A stretch of DNA of 64,000 bases, taken from contig NC_060213.1 in assembly GCF_021130785.1 (NCBI RefSeq), positions 63,588,001 to 63,652,000 of the forward strand, read 5' to 3'. Positions 36,789 through 48,199 of the stretch are shown piece after piece. This stretch comes from Homalodisca vitripennis. Its lineage: Eukaryota; Arthropoda; Insecta; Hemiptera; Cicadellidae. A program made the translations under genes and the position numbers. Each line of letters begins with the position of its first letter. Positions within the stretch are counted from its first letter, which is position 1. Under the pieces are notes generated by a model. The model saw nothing but the letters and a program-made list of their open reading frames with translations, was not told where the DNA came from and searched no databases.

Positions 36789-37870
36789 ACTAGCGACCCG
36801 GTCCAGCTTCGCATGTGTTCAACACATTTTTATATCTTTTTATATTTAAATATTCAACCATAAACAATCATTGATTTGTATCTTCAATATTCTGATATTA
36901 GTCAGAATCTTCCCTTATTAAAACCTCAAAATAATATTACGTACTAATCTGGCTAAAAATAACCTATCACCTTATAAATTATATTATATTATGAACTTAG
37001 ATAAATTTATATTAATTGATCAAACATTAAACTATTATTACCACTAATAAGTACAAAGTATCTATCTATAGTGTTATTGGTAAATTTCCATTACCAATTA
37101 CAGTTCTGCAAAACGCCTGTTTTCATGAGTACACAATGAAACTCTCATATTAGTTTTAAGTTATAATTTATTCACAAATGGTCAGATGTATGATCGTTTT
37201 AGTGATTAATTATTCTCAAATAAATATAACAATAACTGCTAAATTTAAGGATCAAAACTATAGTATAATTAAGGTAGTAACTCTACTAATCGGTCTTACT
37301 TAACTTAAGTGCGAAGCCTGCTCGACCAATCAGAGTACAGGCCCCATTGGTCATAAGATGCGCAACCAAATCACGTGGAATTTTGCAATACATATGTAGC
37401 AAAATATTGATCAAATTATTTTCTTAAAGAACAATTTGACCTAATCTTTACGTATCTTAATACATTGAAATTGATATGTTATTGACTTAAATAGCTTCGG
37501 AAATGCAAAAAAAAAAAAAAAAAAAAAACTGAAATGCTAAACTTTGAAAGATAAAAATTGTACAATACTTATTTGGAAATAGATGTCTGCCACTGCGGAG
37601 GTTTTTGTAGGCCTTTTTTAAAACGTAAAAATCCGTATCACATTATTTTGTTACAGGTCGTAAGGTTTAGTTAGTATTAACAATGAAAGCTCTAAAAAAA
37701 TACTACTTTCTGTGTTTAAAATATAATGTATTGATCATACCTGGGAACCTGCCCTAGTTCATAACGAAGCCGTCAGTGAAAACCGTGTAAAAACCGATTG
37801 AGTAGTTCAGAAAATATCGATGCACAAATGGACCAACACTAAAAGCGGCTTTAATTTATACTATATATTA
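36789..37870 (+). mobile_element. Interspersed element opening ACTAGCGACCCGG
   Basis: The head ACTAGCGACCCGG, followed by AGCTTCGCATG, matches the heads at 60600 and 62491. The tail, GTAAAAACCGATTGAGTAGT then ATGCACAAATGGACC, resembles the usual 'ATCGGT..AGTAGTT' ending of these insect elements. The middle is unlike the other copies, so the span between head and tail may include insertions. A poly(A) tract at 37507-37528 lies inside it. Confidence 0.5.
37507..37528. repeat. (A)22 tract flanked by GAAATGC
   Basis: Twenty-two As with GAAATGC immediately before (37500-37506) and two bases after (37531-37537). The flanking 7-bp repeat makes it look like a tail-only retroposed remnant, though slippage is possible. 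Confidence 0.8.
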
Positions 37871-38009
37871 GTTAACATGAATTCATAGCCTCCATATTTG
37901 TCTGTAACCATTAAACCAACAACATTAGTTCGGAAAACATAAATAATGATCGCAATAAAAGTGGATTTAGTTTTTTTTTAAGTAAAGGAAACTAAATCAT
38001 TCCACAAAA

Positions 38010-39540
38010 CAAACAAGTAAGTTATTGGGCAATAAAATAAGAAAGTAACTCTACTTAAAGATACAATTTGTTGAAATGTATGAAGAGGCTTGACGTGAAG
38101 TGTCAATCTTTTCAAGGAATACATTATTCATCTTTTCCTTGAACAAGTGATTAAAGGTGCTCTGCGTTTCTGACACGACATCTTTTCTGTGCTGCCTTTT
38201 CATTCAAATATTTGTAATTCAACACGTTCTGTTCCATAAAATATTTATAATTCAACAGTTTCTGTTCCATAAAACATTTGAAACTCAACAGGTTCTTTTC
38301 CATAAAATATTTGTAATTCAACAGGTTCTGTTCCATAAAATATTCGTAATTCAACAGGTTCTGTTCCATAAAATATTTGTAATTAAACAGGTTCTGTTCC
38401 ATAAAATATTTGTAATTCAACAAGTTCTGTTCCATAAAATATTTGTAATTCAACAGGTTCTGTTCCATACAATATTTGTAATTCATCAGGTTCTGTTCCA
38501 TAAAGAAAAGGTTAATTTCATTAGTTAAAGCCGTTTAATTTGATTGGAATTGAAATGTAAAACACATCCCACACTTAATCGGATATCATCTTTGGTGGGT
38601 AAAAATTCGTTTATAGATCTTACACTATGTTTAATGTTAGATTAGCAAACATTTCAAAGTTTACATATCTGGAGTAGGACAATTAATACTCGGAAATAGG
38701 TTAATAATTTCACCAGGAAGCTAAATAATTAAAATAAGTTCAATTAAACGCTGTTTAAATCTCTCATGGACATTTTTAACACTATCAGGAAATAAAACTA
38801 TTTATAATTAACTAATATTTGCACTACGAAATTTGTTACCTGCTCCTTGTTTGCAAATATTCTAATTCGCGTTTTTTAATAGTAGAATATTACGTGGGAC
38901 ACAGTTAATACATAATCTCTTCAACATCTAGTATTATGACGCAATACATTTTTGAAAAGTAAATTTCCTACGATTATTTGTACTTATTGCAATTAGTGTA
39001 AAGATGTTATTATTTATATAACTCACGTTTATTTCCATCGCTTTTCACTGTGAAAACTTCATAACAAAACATAACGGCATCAAAGTAGTCGCGACCTGAT
39101 AGCCTCGTGGTTTTTAGATATGGGTTTGAAATAGGGCAGTATCCAATCCTGTGAGTAAAATGTCCCATTAAAGAAAATAATATTACAAAAAGAACCTGAG
39201 CTATAATTTTACTCTAGTAACTCTCCACCTTTTACTGTATTCCAGATTCTTGTATCGGCGAGTCAGTACGAGTAGAATAAGGCTGAAATGGAACAGACAT
39301 ATATATATTATTCTTAAGATAAACTTAAACAATAATAATCCAGTCAATTTGTGTTGGAGTGAAATTAAATATTAATAAGGCTATTACTACATTATAAAGG
39401 AAGCACTTTAGGGACCTTATGTAACCGTATCTGTTTCAACAAACCGAGCCAGCTGAAAGTGAATCCCCTCGGGACTAAACAAAGTTTCTTTTCATCCTAA
39501 AGAGAAACTTATTTCTTAGTTTTTTGTCTTAACTTCCATG
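38010..39540 (+). repeat. Dispersed 1.3-kb repeat, copy 2
   Basis: Partner of 20690-22010. It is longer mainly because of the internal 33-bp minisatellite. It keeps the pol III A/B box-like pair near 39096-39145 (GATAGCCTCGTGG and GGGTTTGAAAT). The end shares GTAACCGTA, ACCGAG(T/C)CAGCT, GTGAATCCCC, GGGACTAAACA and TTCATCC with copy 1. Confidence 0.7.
38205..38499. repeat. 33-bp minisatellite, one partial and eight full units
   Basis: Eight full 33-bp units (38236-38499) follow a 31-bp partial unit (38205-38235). Plus-strand landmarks of the unit are ATAAAATATTTG, TAATTCAACAGG and TTCTGTTCC. Most units differ by one to three substitutions. Since 33 is a multiple of three and the unit lacks stops in several frames, both strands stay open: the minus strand reads an 11-residue repeat MEQNLLNYKYF over 116 codons. 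I see no promoter, signal or family match and treat it as non-coding. Confidence 0.95.
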
Positions 39541-40469
39541 AATACCTTAAGCAACTTTTCAACAAGTCTCATAAAACTACAATAATTTTGTTTTTGTTTT
39601 ATTAAACCCGTTTAATAGTATTAACATTGAAATTACAGTGGTGAATGTAATTAAAAAAGTGTATTAATTAAGATCTAACTAGATTTGAATTTAACTACGT
39701 ACATATAGCTAAATTGTATCTTTCTTCTATCATGGAGAATTTCTGTTTAATATTTGTAAGCGTTAGTTACTCTTAGTATACGGACTATTTAGATGTGTAA
39801 AGAAAATTGGTTTTATAATTGGTCATACAAATATTCGTCTAAGGTATAAAAACAGGTTTATACGAATATGTTTAGGCCATTGTCAAAGAATTTGAAATAA
39901 TTTTTGAGATAAAAAAAGTTAATTCTTTGGAAATCGGTGAAAATGTGATATTTTTGTACAATTTTAGGCAATGCTTTATGCTAGAAAAAAATGTTTAGTA
40001 GTGAAATTAAATTAAATAAAAAATAGCTTTAAAGTGGCGAAGTTAGGGCTGTCAAGCCCTCTCTACCACTCAACCTCATATCGTATACAGTAAATTTAGA
40101 ATATACCGTTACACTTGCGGTAAACTATTAATTCATACTTTAAATATAAAATAACAAAATAGTGTTATAGTCATGCATTAGCCTCCTTCGCTCATAGACA
40201 ATAAGGTTGTGGCAAATTATTTGTCGAAATAAAAAATACCTAATGCTTAATATCATTCAATCTCTGAGTGTATATACTTAGAGGTAAAAGAACATCCAGA
40301 GTTTGTGTATCCCAAATAGGAGTATGCTGTACTACGTATCTCGTAGCAGGCATTGTTGAGAAGCTAACAATTTTTCAAGTTTCTAGCTCATTTTACTTTG
40401 TTTTAAGAGTTGTTACATCTTAAAATGGCATATGCTTGTACTCGGTTTGTTTGAAATTTTATTGATCTG

Positions 40470-40710
40470 CAATTTTCTTGCTGCCATCATGGTATAGACC
40501 AATGTTAAAATGGTTGGAAACGTTCAGCCATACCCATCCGAATTCGATAACGCTTATATAAAACTGAAACTTCTTGCTAACTTATAAGTACGAGTATATA
40601 GGTTAGTTAATTCTCTAGATATCAAACGAGCAGGCAAATAGATAGACAGACAGACAGAAATTAAATTTGTCTACCCCCTTGAATAATAGTCCTTTCTGAC
40701 GTTCGGCTAA
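40470..40710 (+). repeat. Dispersed repeat with (GACA)n, GCTAACGCTCAGCCAA family
   Basis: Order: ATCATGGTATAGACC, CGAATTCGATAACGC, AAACTTCTTGCTAAC, AGATAGACAGACAGACAG, CTGACGTTCGGCTAAC. The GACA run and the GCT(A)ACG(C/T)TCGGC word recur at 41170-41260. Confidence 0.5.
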
Positions 40711-41069
40711 CAACCTACTGGTTTAAAATATCACTTAGAATATGTAAAATTTTCCCATGAAGAATTTAATTACAGGAATTACCTAGACCATAGAAATCTG
40801 CAAGGCCCTTGGTATCTTCGTTCTATGAGAGCTGCCAGACACTTAAATTTTGCCTAAGTATACTTTTAAATTAAATATTTGCATTATGTTCCAGCAGATT
40901 CATATGAGGTATGAGGAAGGTATGATTCAATATTCTGGAAGTCTTACCATTTCTATAATTAAAACGTGTAGGAGACTATTTCACATAATATTTTCAAACG
41001 TAAAATCTCTTGACCTCTGAATGCAAGTGATTTATGATCACATTTGCCCATTCTGATTGGTCATTCAAA

Positions 41070-41260
41070 GGGTTCCATACTTTGAATTAAACCTTAAAAG
41101 CCTCCTCCCAAAGATAGTACCTTAAGCAGTTAATTTTAACCTTTGGGTTATAAAATGTTATGTTATCTGGGATAGACTATTAAGGATCTGTAGGGCAGAC
41201 AGACGGGCAGGTAGACCATGTAGACAGTCAGCGCACAAATGCTGGCGTCGGCCAAGCGAC
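41070..41260 (+). repeat. Dispersed repeat with (GACA)n, second nearby copy
   Basis: Contains AGGGCAGACAGACGGGCAGG, GTAGACAGTCAG and TGCTGGCGTCGGCCAAGCG, a diverged version of the copy at 40470-40710. Confidence 0.4.
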
Positions 41261-41850
41261 AGGAACACAGAGTAGTAGGCCATATTAGTTGAATAGAACA
41301 TTGAAATCAAATTTTCTAAAATACATCCAACCAAAGAATGATCAGGGTAATTAGGCAATTAGACACGTAATGGATTGTTTCTAGGGCTCCACTCTTTGTC
41401 TCAAATGGTGCTGAGAATTCAAGATTTAGAATATTTTTAGGCCTGTATAGATTATACGTAACAAATTTGTCACATCTATATTAGATGTGTATGAAACGGC
41501 TTTGACGCAGAGGCTCGGTATTATTAGATTCAACTCCGGTTATGAGCTTCCTTTGGTTAGTATTTTTTCCGATAGAACATTCGTATCAATTTGGTCTAAA
41601 GTTCATCGTTTTAGACGTCTAGTCCAGATGTTTGCAGAAGTATCTTAACGTTAAGGTCTCTTGTCTAAAAAGTGCACTGAAACACTAGTGTCGGTTGACA
41701 TTTATTAGATACAGTATTCCGAGTAATATTAAAACTTATCCAACCGTAAGGCGTTTTTACCAGTATAAAATGGTTTTAAGTCTGAGAACTGATCTTGCCA
41801 GACACTTGCAGGAAGTCCCTGTCAAGCTAATTGGGAATTGTTAGTATCCG

Positions 41851-41892
41851 TAATCCTTATGATTTATCATAAGGATTATGATTAATCATAAT
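41851..41892. repeat. Two overlapping strong palindromes
   Basis: TAATCCTTATGAT (41851-41863) and ATCATAAGGATTA (41866-41878) form a 13-bp stem with a two-base loop. ATTATGATTAATCATAAT (41875-41892) is an 18-nt perfect palindrome sharing four bases with it. The two structures are mutually exclusive. Confidence 0.9.
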
Positions 41893-43242
41893 CATTAATT
41901 AAAAAATTCTCTCTTATTTATAACATACCATATATTTTTTACACGTTGTAATACGCATATTACAAGTTTATTTTAAAATGAACTTACGTTTGAATATTTA
42001 GACCGATGCTAGACTAGAAAAATAAATAAATACCAGATAAACATTTATAATATTTAAGTGGTGATAGCAGTAAAAAATTCTTTAAGTCAGAAAAAATCAA
42101 TGTTGGGGAGGTGCAGCAGTTATGTCCATTCCTACAAGTGAATCGGACTCCACAATGGTTTAACGCGATTAGAAATACTAACATTGCTTCAAATTTGAAA
42201 ATAAAGTTATTTTGAAAAATGCTGAAGTTTAAAAATACATAACTAAATTAATTTGGTTGCTTAATTTTAAACGAATGTTTACATAGATGTATATTTTTAG
42301 CTTAGTACGCCTAAACCCGACCGTTAGACACATAAGTAATAATTATGACAACGCCAAAACTGGATAAAGTGACAAATTGTAATGTTTTTATCCGTTAGCT
42401 ATATTTTGTTAGCTGACAATGCTTAACATTTATATACCCGTCTGACGATTTAACTAGTAAACTAGGCATATCAACAAACCCTTTTTACCCCAATATCTCA
42501 ACAGTTCCGGTTAGTGGGGTGTATAATATTTTTCTTTTTGCCCAAGAGATATATTGAAGTTTAAGGCTTGCTTTTATTGTCCTGTCCAGTCGCTGACTAA
42601 ATACGGTGTGAACTCTCGTAGAGTTTCCAAACTATCTAGTATTAATAAATAAAATCGTTTGAATTAGGAAGGGTTAATTGTTTTTAAGCCTCTAATAGGA
42701 AACATGTTGTATTTAATCATTCTATAATAAATTAAATACTGTAGTTTGTAATAAATTATCCGCCAGAATACATTTTCCCCATACTTAACGGAGAAATTAA
42801 TCTTGGATGCAATACTTGGTAAAACAAACAGTAAAATAACATAATATATGAAAAAAAACTACAACATAAAACCTCGTATAATAAAATAAAGTGAATGTCT
42901 CTGTCTAGTAAAATTTAAACTATGTACGTTCCATACTATTGCCTACAACTATATATACCGAAAAGTAGTAAAACACTAAAGGGAGTATTTCACTTCATGT
43001 AGTTCTTTTAATACAGTAAAAGGAGTAAAACTTTAGTTTTTTTTATTAATAATGTTATTTTTTCCTTCAATATTACATATATAACTAATAGTTCTTAAGT
43101 TCCAGACTAATAGTTTAATCCGGACATATTTTTATAATTACGACGGAACTCCATAGATACATAAAAGGAATATAATCATGAAAATATGCGATCACTTAGT
43201 ATGCGGGCAATTCTAACTTGAATATTACTTGAGCAGCAATAT
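41893..43242. other. Unassigned AT-rich sequence
   Basis: No gene or repeat was recognised. Confidence 0.4.
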
Positions 43243-43345
43243 AGTGAAGACGGTTCTTACTGGGACATGTTATCATATTACACAGTGCAACAGAAGATTA
43301 GTCGTTGCTAGGCGACCAGGATAACCTGTATTATCAGTTTATCAC
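43243..43345 (+). repeat. Dispersed 'CGCTAGGCAACCAG' repeat, copy 1
   Basis: GGACATGTTATCATATTACA, then CAACAGAAGATTAGTCGTTG, then CTAGGCGACCAGGATAAC. The same order occurs at 44605-44705 and, on the other strand, at 47200-47360. Confidence 0.6.
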
Positions 43346-43549
43346 AAGCAGTCTCTATAGGATTACACCAGACCAAGTGTCACATAGCATGCTTCGGTTC
43401 AATTTCATGCAATATGCTTTTTCAGCAGAAATACTTTTTTTACTTCAGCAGTAATAAGCTTCTATTCTCAGACTTATCCCCTGTAGGGACAACAACATTG
43501 TCGAACTTGATATTGTCTATAAAGAAATAAAGTTTACGTTATACAGATA

Positions 43550-44150
43550 TCTCCCGGACAGTTAAATTCGGTAACGCTCAGGCACAAGTACCATTATGCA
43601 TCTCTGCTTTGCGCATGTAGAAATGATGAATCGTGCTTCTTAATCAAAGTTCACAGTCCAATTTGTCTCGAGATATCCTCCTGAGATATTCTTAGGTTCA
43701 TCTCATAAACGGATATTGACCATCATTTGAACTCGATCTTGGCAATGTAGAATAAAGATCCGTGCCAAATTTTTAATTGTTAGTTCAAATTGTTCATAGG
43801 ATATTCTTAGAAGGTTAGAACTCACAAACGCTCAGTCTAATATAATGAAGAAAAGCACGGACATCCATCTCTATTTTGCACAAAAGAAGTTTTATTTTTA
43901 ATTTAAAATGGATAGATCAATTTGTTCTTGAGACATCTTAGTTAGCGAAAAAGATAAATTGTTCTTGAGATGTCCTGTTGAAGGCAGGTAGACACACATA
44001 GATAGAAGAAGGATTTTAGGAACCGAATAAAAAGCAACCAAAAATTAAAAATATTCCAACAAAGTCCGCAGTGCAGTTTGTTCTTGAGATAACCTGTGAT
44101 TTGCTGACGCTCGGCCAAACCCCCTGGAGAAACATGTGCCATCGGCGCCG
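43550..44150 (+). repeat. Composite of GCTAACGCTCAGCCAA-family fragments
   Basis: A phrase close to CAATTTGTTCTTGAGATATC occurs five times with variations (near 43657, 43790, 43918, 43957 and 44075). The block ends with TTTGCTGACGCTCGGCCAA and begins with TTCGGTAACGCTCAGGC. It looks like several partial insertions or internal tandem duplication of one repeat. Confidence 0.55.
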
Positions 44151-44264
44151 TCTATAATAAGATCTATTAGTTTTCAAGATCTCCTCCGGTCAGAAATATA
44201 TGTATGCAGAACAGTTCCTGGACAGTACATTTCATGAAGTCTCACCAATTAACATGCGTGGATG

Positions 44265-44350
44265 TTTCGTTGTATGGATTGTATGGCCTTTTATCACTCA
44301 ATAACTTCTGAACCGATTGAATTAAAATCGTATGCGAACTTCGTTTGAAC
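44265..44350 (+). repeat. Fragment of interspersed element
   Basis: GGATGTTTCGTTGTATGG followed by CTCAATAACTTCTGAACCGA and TTGAATTAAAATCG is the usual head phrase of the TACTAATATTATAAATGCG family; the very start is missing. Confidence 0.4.
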
Positions 44351-44604
44351 ACTTTTACTGCTGGTTTATAGCGTATGGTCTAGGGTATTATCACTATGTT
44401 CTGTGCTGTCAAAGCGTCGCTATAGTCAACGTTTTAAACACTTCAAGCAATTGGGCCAATACACTTCTTTGAATTAATATATAAGAACGTATAACTGGAA
44501 CTTAATATCAATTAAAAATATTTAGATATGAAATAGAGGTTACATTATTGTATAGAAAATATTAACACTTTTTAATTAAACCAACAACAACATTCAATAG
44601 CTGT

Positions 44605-44705
44605 GGCATGTTTACATGTTACACTGAGAAACACGACAAAATGCAATTTACTTGTCGCTAGGCAACCAGAATAAACGTTATCATTAGTTTTTCGTATGGT
44701 GAATA
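44605..44705 (+). repeat. Dispersed 'CGCTAGGCAACCAG' repeat, copy 2
   Basis: ACATGTTACACTGAGAAACA, then TTACTTGTCGCTAGGCAACC, AGAATAAACGTTATCA. Closest to the minus-strand copy at 47200-47360 (TTGTCGCTAGGCAACCAG in both). Confidence 0.65.
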
Positions 44706-45264
44706 CCCAGACCATTACCTTTTAACACTTTCTAAGAAATTAAAAATCAGTTTTTTTACAACTGCGCAATATTAAGAAAGGCATTCCAAAAATACTAAGG
44801 TAAACCAATAGTTGCCTAAAGATATCCCAATCTCTTAGTTATTTTAGATTTGAGTTTTAAAATATTGCTCTGAATTCGGAGAGTGAATATTTCGTGATTT
44901 TTTTATTAAATAGCGCCAACGATTTCAGTAACAATGGAACTATTTTACACCAGTATGGAGTAATTGTAAGTCTAGAGGGATAATAAAGTTAAAGTCTTTA
45001 GTTTTTCAGATAACACACTTATGATGTAATAAAAGGTGTGGCTCTATGTGATTTTGAAACGAAATAAGGAATATTTTAGATGCATATTATTACAGTATTA
45101 ATCAGAAGATAGACGAGTCGAAGTCTATCAGATCTTCCTAGGCAGGAAACTTTTAGTAGTAGATTATTCTTCTATAAAGGCTGGGATGCGAAGTTCTTTA
45201 TTTTCAACTAATTAAGCTGTAACAAAATGATATCTGAAATCCGCTGCTGTCTGAAGAGATAAAA

Positions 45265-45385
45265 CATCGTTATAAAAGCTTCAATATGCGAAATATCGCT
45301 CAACGCTAGGTCTCTCAAGGGAGCCAAAGTTGCATAGCAAGTAGGTGGTACCCACTATGCTTTAGCAGCCTACTACGTTGTACGG
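45265..45385 (+). repeat. Dispersed repeat, GCTAACGCTCAGCCAA family
   Basis: CGCTCAACGCTAGG, TCAAGGGAGCCAAAG and GTGGTACCCACTATGC follow the same order as 26430-26470. Confidence 0.45.
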
Positions 45386-45954
45386 GGGTAGTATTTAAAG
45401 AGAACAGTTCGTTCTAACTCTGAGCTTATAAAATTAAAGTCTTGATTGATTCGATTTGAATTAAATTTTCAGTTTGTATCATACCCTTCCTTTGGTGCAG
45501 CGTCTAAAATCCGACACTGTCACAGACCTTACTTCTCGAAACTGGCAATCGATCGTAATTTTAATTATATTAATTAGTAGTAAAAAGATAATAAGATATA
45601 ATAATTTTTTAACTAAAATAAAATACCATCCTGTAAAAAGAATTAAAACACACTAACTGTATTGTAAATTAATCCTTTGCATCCCCTTGTAATCTTCTTC
45701 TTCATTAATCCCAGATCCATTTCCTGGAATTCAAACCGCACCTCTCAAATCCTGTTGGTAAAACAATGAATGTGTAATACCCTAACCTGTTTAATACTAC
45801 GAGTATAAAATTACATGAATCTTTTTTAAGCGAAGAAAGTTTTAATCTAATTTTATTCCTCCATACGACAAAAGTTTCCTTTCAATTAAATTATTACCGC
45901 AAGAGAATTACAAAATAAATTCATATTTTTTTAAGTATTATATTTGATTCTGTT

Positions 45955-46130
45955 AAGTAACAATATGTATATATCGGAATAAAAATAGTACTATGTTTGT
46001 TCTTATATCTAAATAATTTATATGTCAAATTTCGTCATAATTTATCCAATACGTTTTGTGTGATTGAGTATATAATATCAAAAAATTTATAGTTATTAAC
46101 TTCACAAACTTTCGCATTTATAATATTATT
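45955..46130 (-). mobile_element. Minus-strand copy of TACTAATATTATAAATGCG element
   Basis: Read on the minus strand: TAATATTATAAATGCGAAAG, TTTGTGAAG, CGTATTGGATAAATTATGAC and GAAATTTGACATA, matching the head at 15708 in order. No coding capacity. Confidence 0.55.
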
Positions 46131-47199
46131 ACGATTACGCATAAAGAGTGTTTTCCGAGAGCTTGGCATAACTTCAAAGCGCAGTATTCCCTACAAAAAT
46201 ATTTCTTATATTGTTTCATTACTGTGTCTGACCATTTATACTTTGTACTTAAGATATCACATTTCGTAACGACTATTGCGAATGACTTGATTCTTAATAT
46301 TTATGTAATGCCACTCAAAGGGAATCAAGGAAAAATTACATAAATAATTTTAATTTTATTACTTAGAATTATATAAAAATTTTACATTTTCTTATAAATA
46401 ATATACGGAAAACTTTTATTGCTTACATGGCACCATTAACCGTGGATTAAAACAGATAGGAGCTTTTATATACATGATTTAGTGACCGATTTTTTATGAT
46501 CTAAGTAGAAAGCTTTCATTTTAAGATTACAAACTTTTATTTCTTTTACATTATTAAGCTTTAAAGTTTTCAAACCCTCTACCTTATTAAGCGTGATGAT
46601 TATATTATTATTGTTTATCCTTATTTTCTTACTGCAACAATCTTAATAGTGCCAAATGGAATTTTTAATAGTTTTTTTAAAAACAGATTAAATTTAAATA
46701 CTTAATACAGTCAGAGAGAGATGATTTCGATTTTTCATGCTATATGCTAAATTTCAAATTCCCAATATATTAAATTTCCTTGTAATAATGAACGCTTAAA
46801 TTTCCAATGTTTACATGTTTACGGTATCATTATTTTTCTTTTAATTTGACAATACAAAGACAATAATTAATAACTGTACCAAATTTTTATTTGCTATCTA
46901 TACTGGTTGCTGAAATAAAAATAAAATATAAAAAAAACACGTGCAGACTGACAGAGTGTAAACTAAACATTTTTGACCCATGTTTATATTATATTTTATG
47001 TGCCTTGTACCAAAGATTGAACCCTCAAAATTTGACTACAGAATCCATAAACACTCTGTATATCAAGATAATTTACATAAACAAAATCTTAGTATGGATT
47101 TTAGTAGTCTTCTTAATATGTACGAGATACATATGAACGTTGATGGGAAATAATCACAGGTTTAGACTTTTCGGATGGTCTACTTATTATCAGTAAGTA

Positions 47200-47360
47200 T
47201 TGCCTCCCGATAAGCCTATATGTATGGTAAAGAGCTGCGTCGCATATGGGAACGGATGTTAAACTCAACATAACGTTTAGCCTGGTTGCCTAGCGACAAG
47301 AAGATGGTATCTTTCCATGTGATACAGCACGGCACCTGAATATATCGTTATACAGTGTTT
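47200..47360 (-). repeat. Dispersed 'CGCTAGGCAACCAG' repeat, copy 3 (inverted)
   Basis: The minus strand reads CTTCTTGTCGCTAGGCAACC, AGGCTAAACGTTATG. The 22-25 base core is nearly identical to 44605-44705, so this family is younger than most others here. Confidence 0.65.
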
Positions 47361-47443
47361 AATATCTTTTCTACGTGGTTGCGATAGTCACTTACCTGAA
47401 TATCTCGTGCCCATAATGGACTTATAGAGTTTCATTAGTTTTA

Positions 47444-47488
47444 TTTAGTTCTAACTAAATTTCTTTTACACTCTAGTGTAAAAGAAAT
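47444..47488. repeat. Two adjacent hairpins, one with 13-bp perfect arms
   Basis: ATTTCTTTTACAC (47459-47471) and GTGTAAAAGAAAT (47476-47488) pair perfectly around loop TCTA. Immediately upstream, TTTAGTT/AACTAAA (47444-47459) forms a second 7-bp stem. Nothing nearby suggests a gene they would serve. Confidence 0.85.
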
Positions 47489-48199
47489 GCTCGTAGTTAT
47501 ACATAAATAAATGCTTTTATTTTAACGTTGTACAACAGCAAAAGTTTTACCAACAAATTGCAAGCTTGAGTTTAATTATGTTACTAAATATTACCGATAA
47601 TGTGCCACCTCCTAAATTTTTATTTGAATGCTTTACTTCATTACCTCAACTGATATTACCAAAATATTTATGTTAAATGCCTTATGTTTAGTTAAAAATG
47701 TACTTATCACCCCATCCTTCTTAACTCATCTAGTATTTTCTCGTTTTATTTTCCTTTTATTAAACAATTATAATGTTTACAGATTCTATAAAAAACCACA
47801 ATTATCTATAAAATAACCAAATAAAATGTATTGAGATAAAACGGTAATTTATATCTTGTCCATTATAAATTTAATTATTTTAGATACACATCAATCAAAG
47901 TGAAGAGTTTGCAATTTGTTCTTCACACGCAATGTTTCAATACTATGAATAGTACCATTTTCTTTGTAAAAATAAATATTTTGTTTAGTAGTATTAAAGA
48001 CAGAAGAATTTTGATCATATTTTTTCAATCAGAGATTATGAATCGTGATATCTTTTCATTATCTCCTTAGATATATTATAATAATACAACAAAGGTCATT
48101 AACACTGGGTTAAATGAGACGAATAATGCAGTAGAGTGCAAAATCTCATTTTTGTTCAATTGCTTGAAACTTCACATACAAAGCTCGACACTACAGTCA

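Noticed and set aside
38151..38528. 116- and 123-codon frames on opposite strands with 11-residue repeats
   Set aside because: They follow from a stop-free 33-bp tandem unit inside a dispersed non-coding repeat; copy 1 has no corresponding frame.
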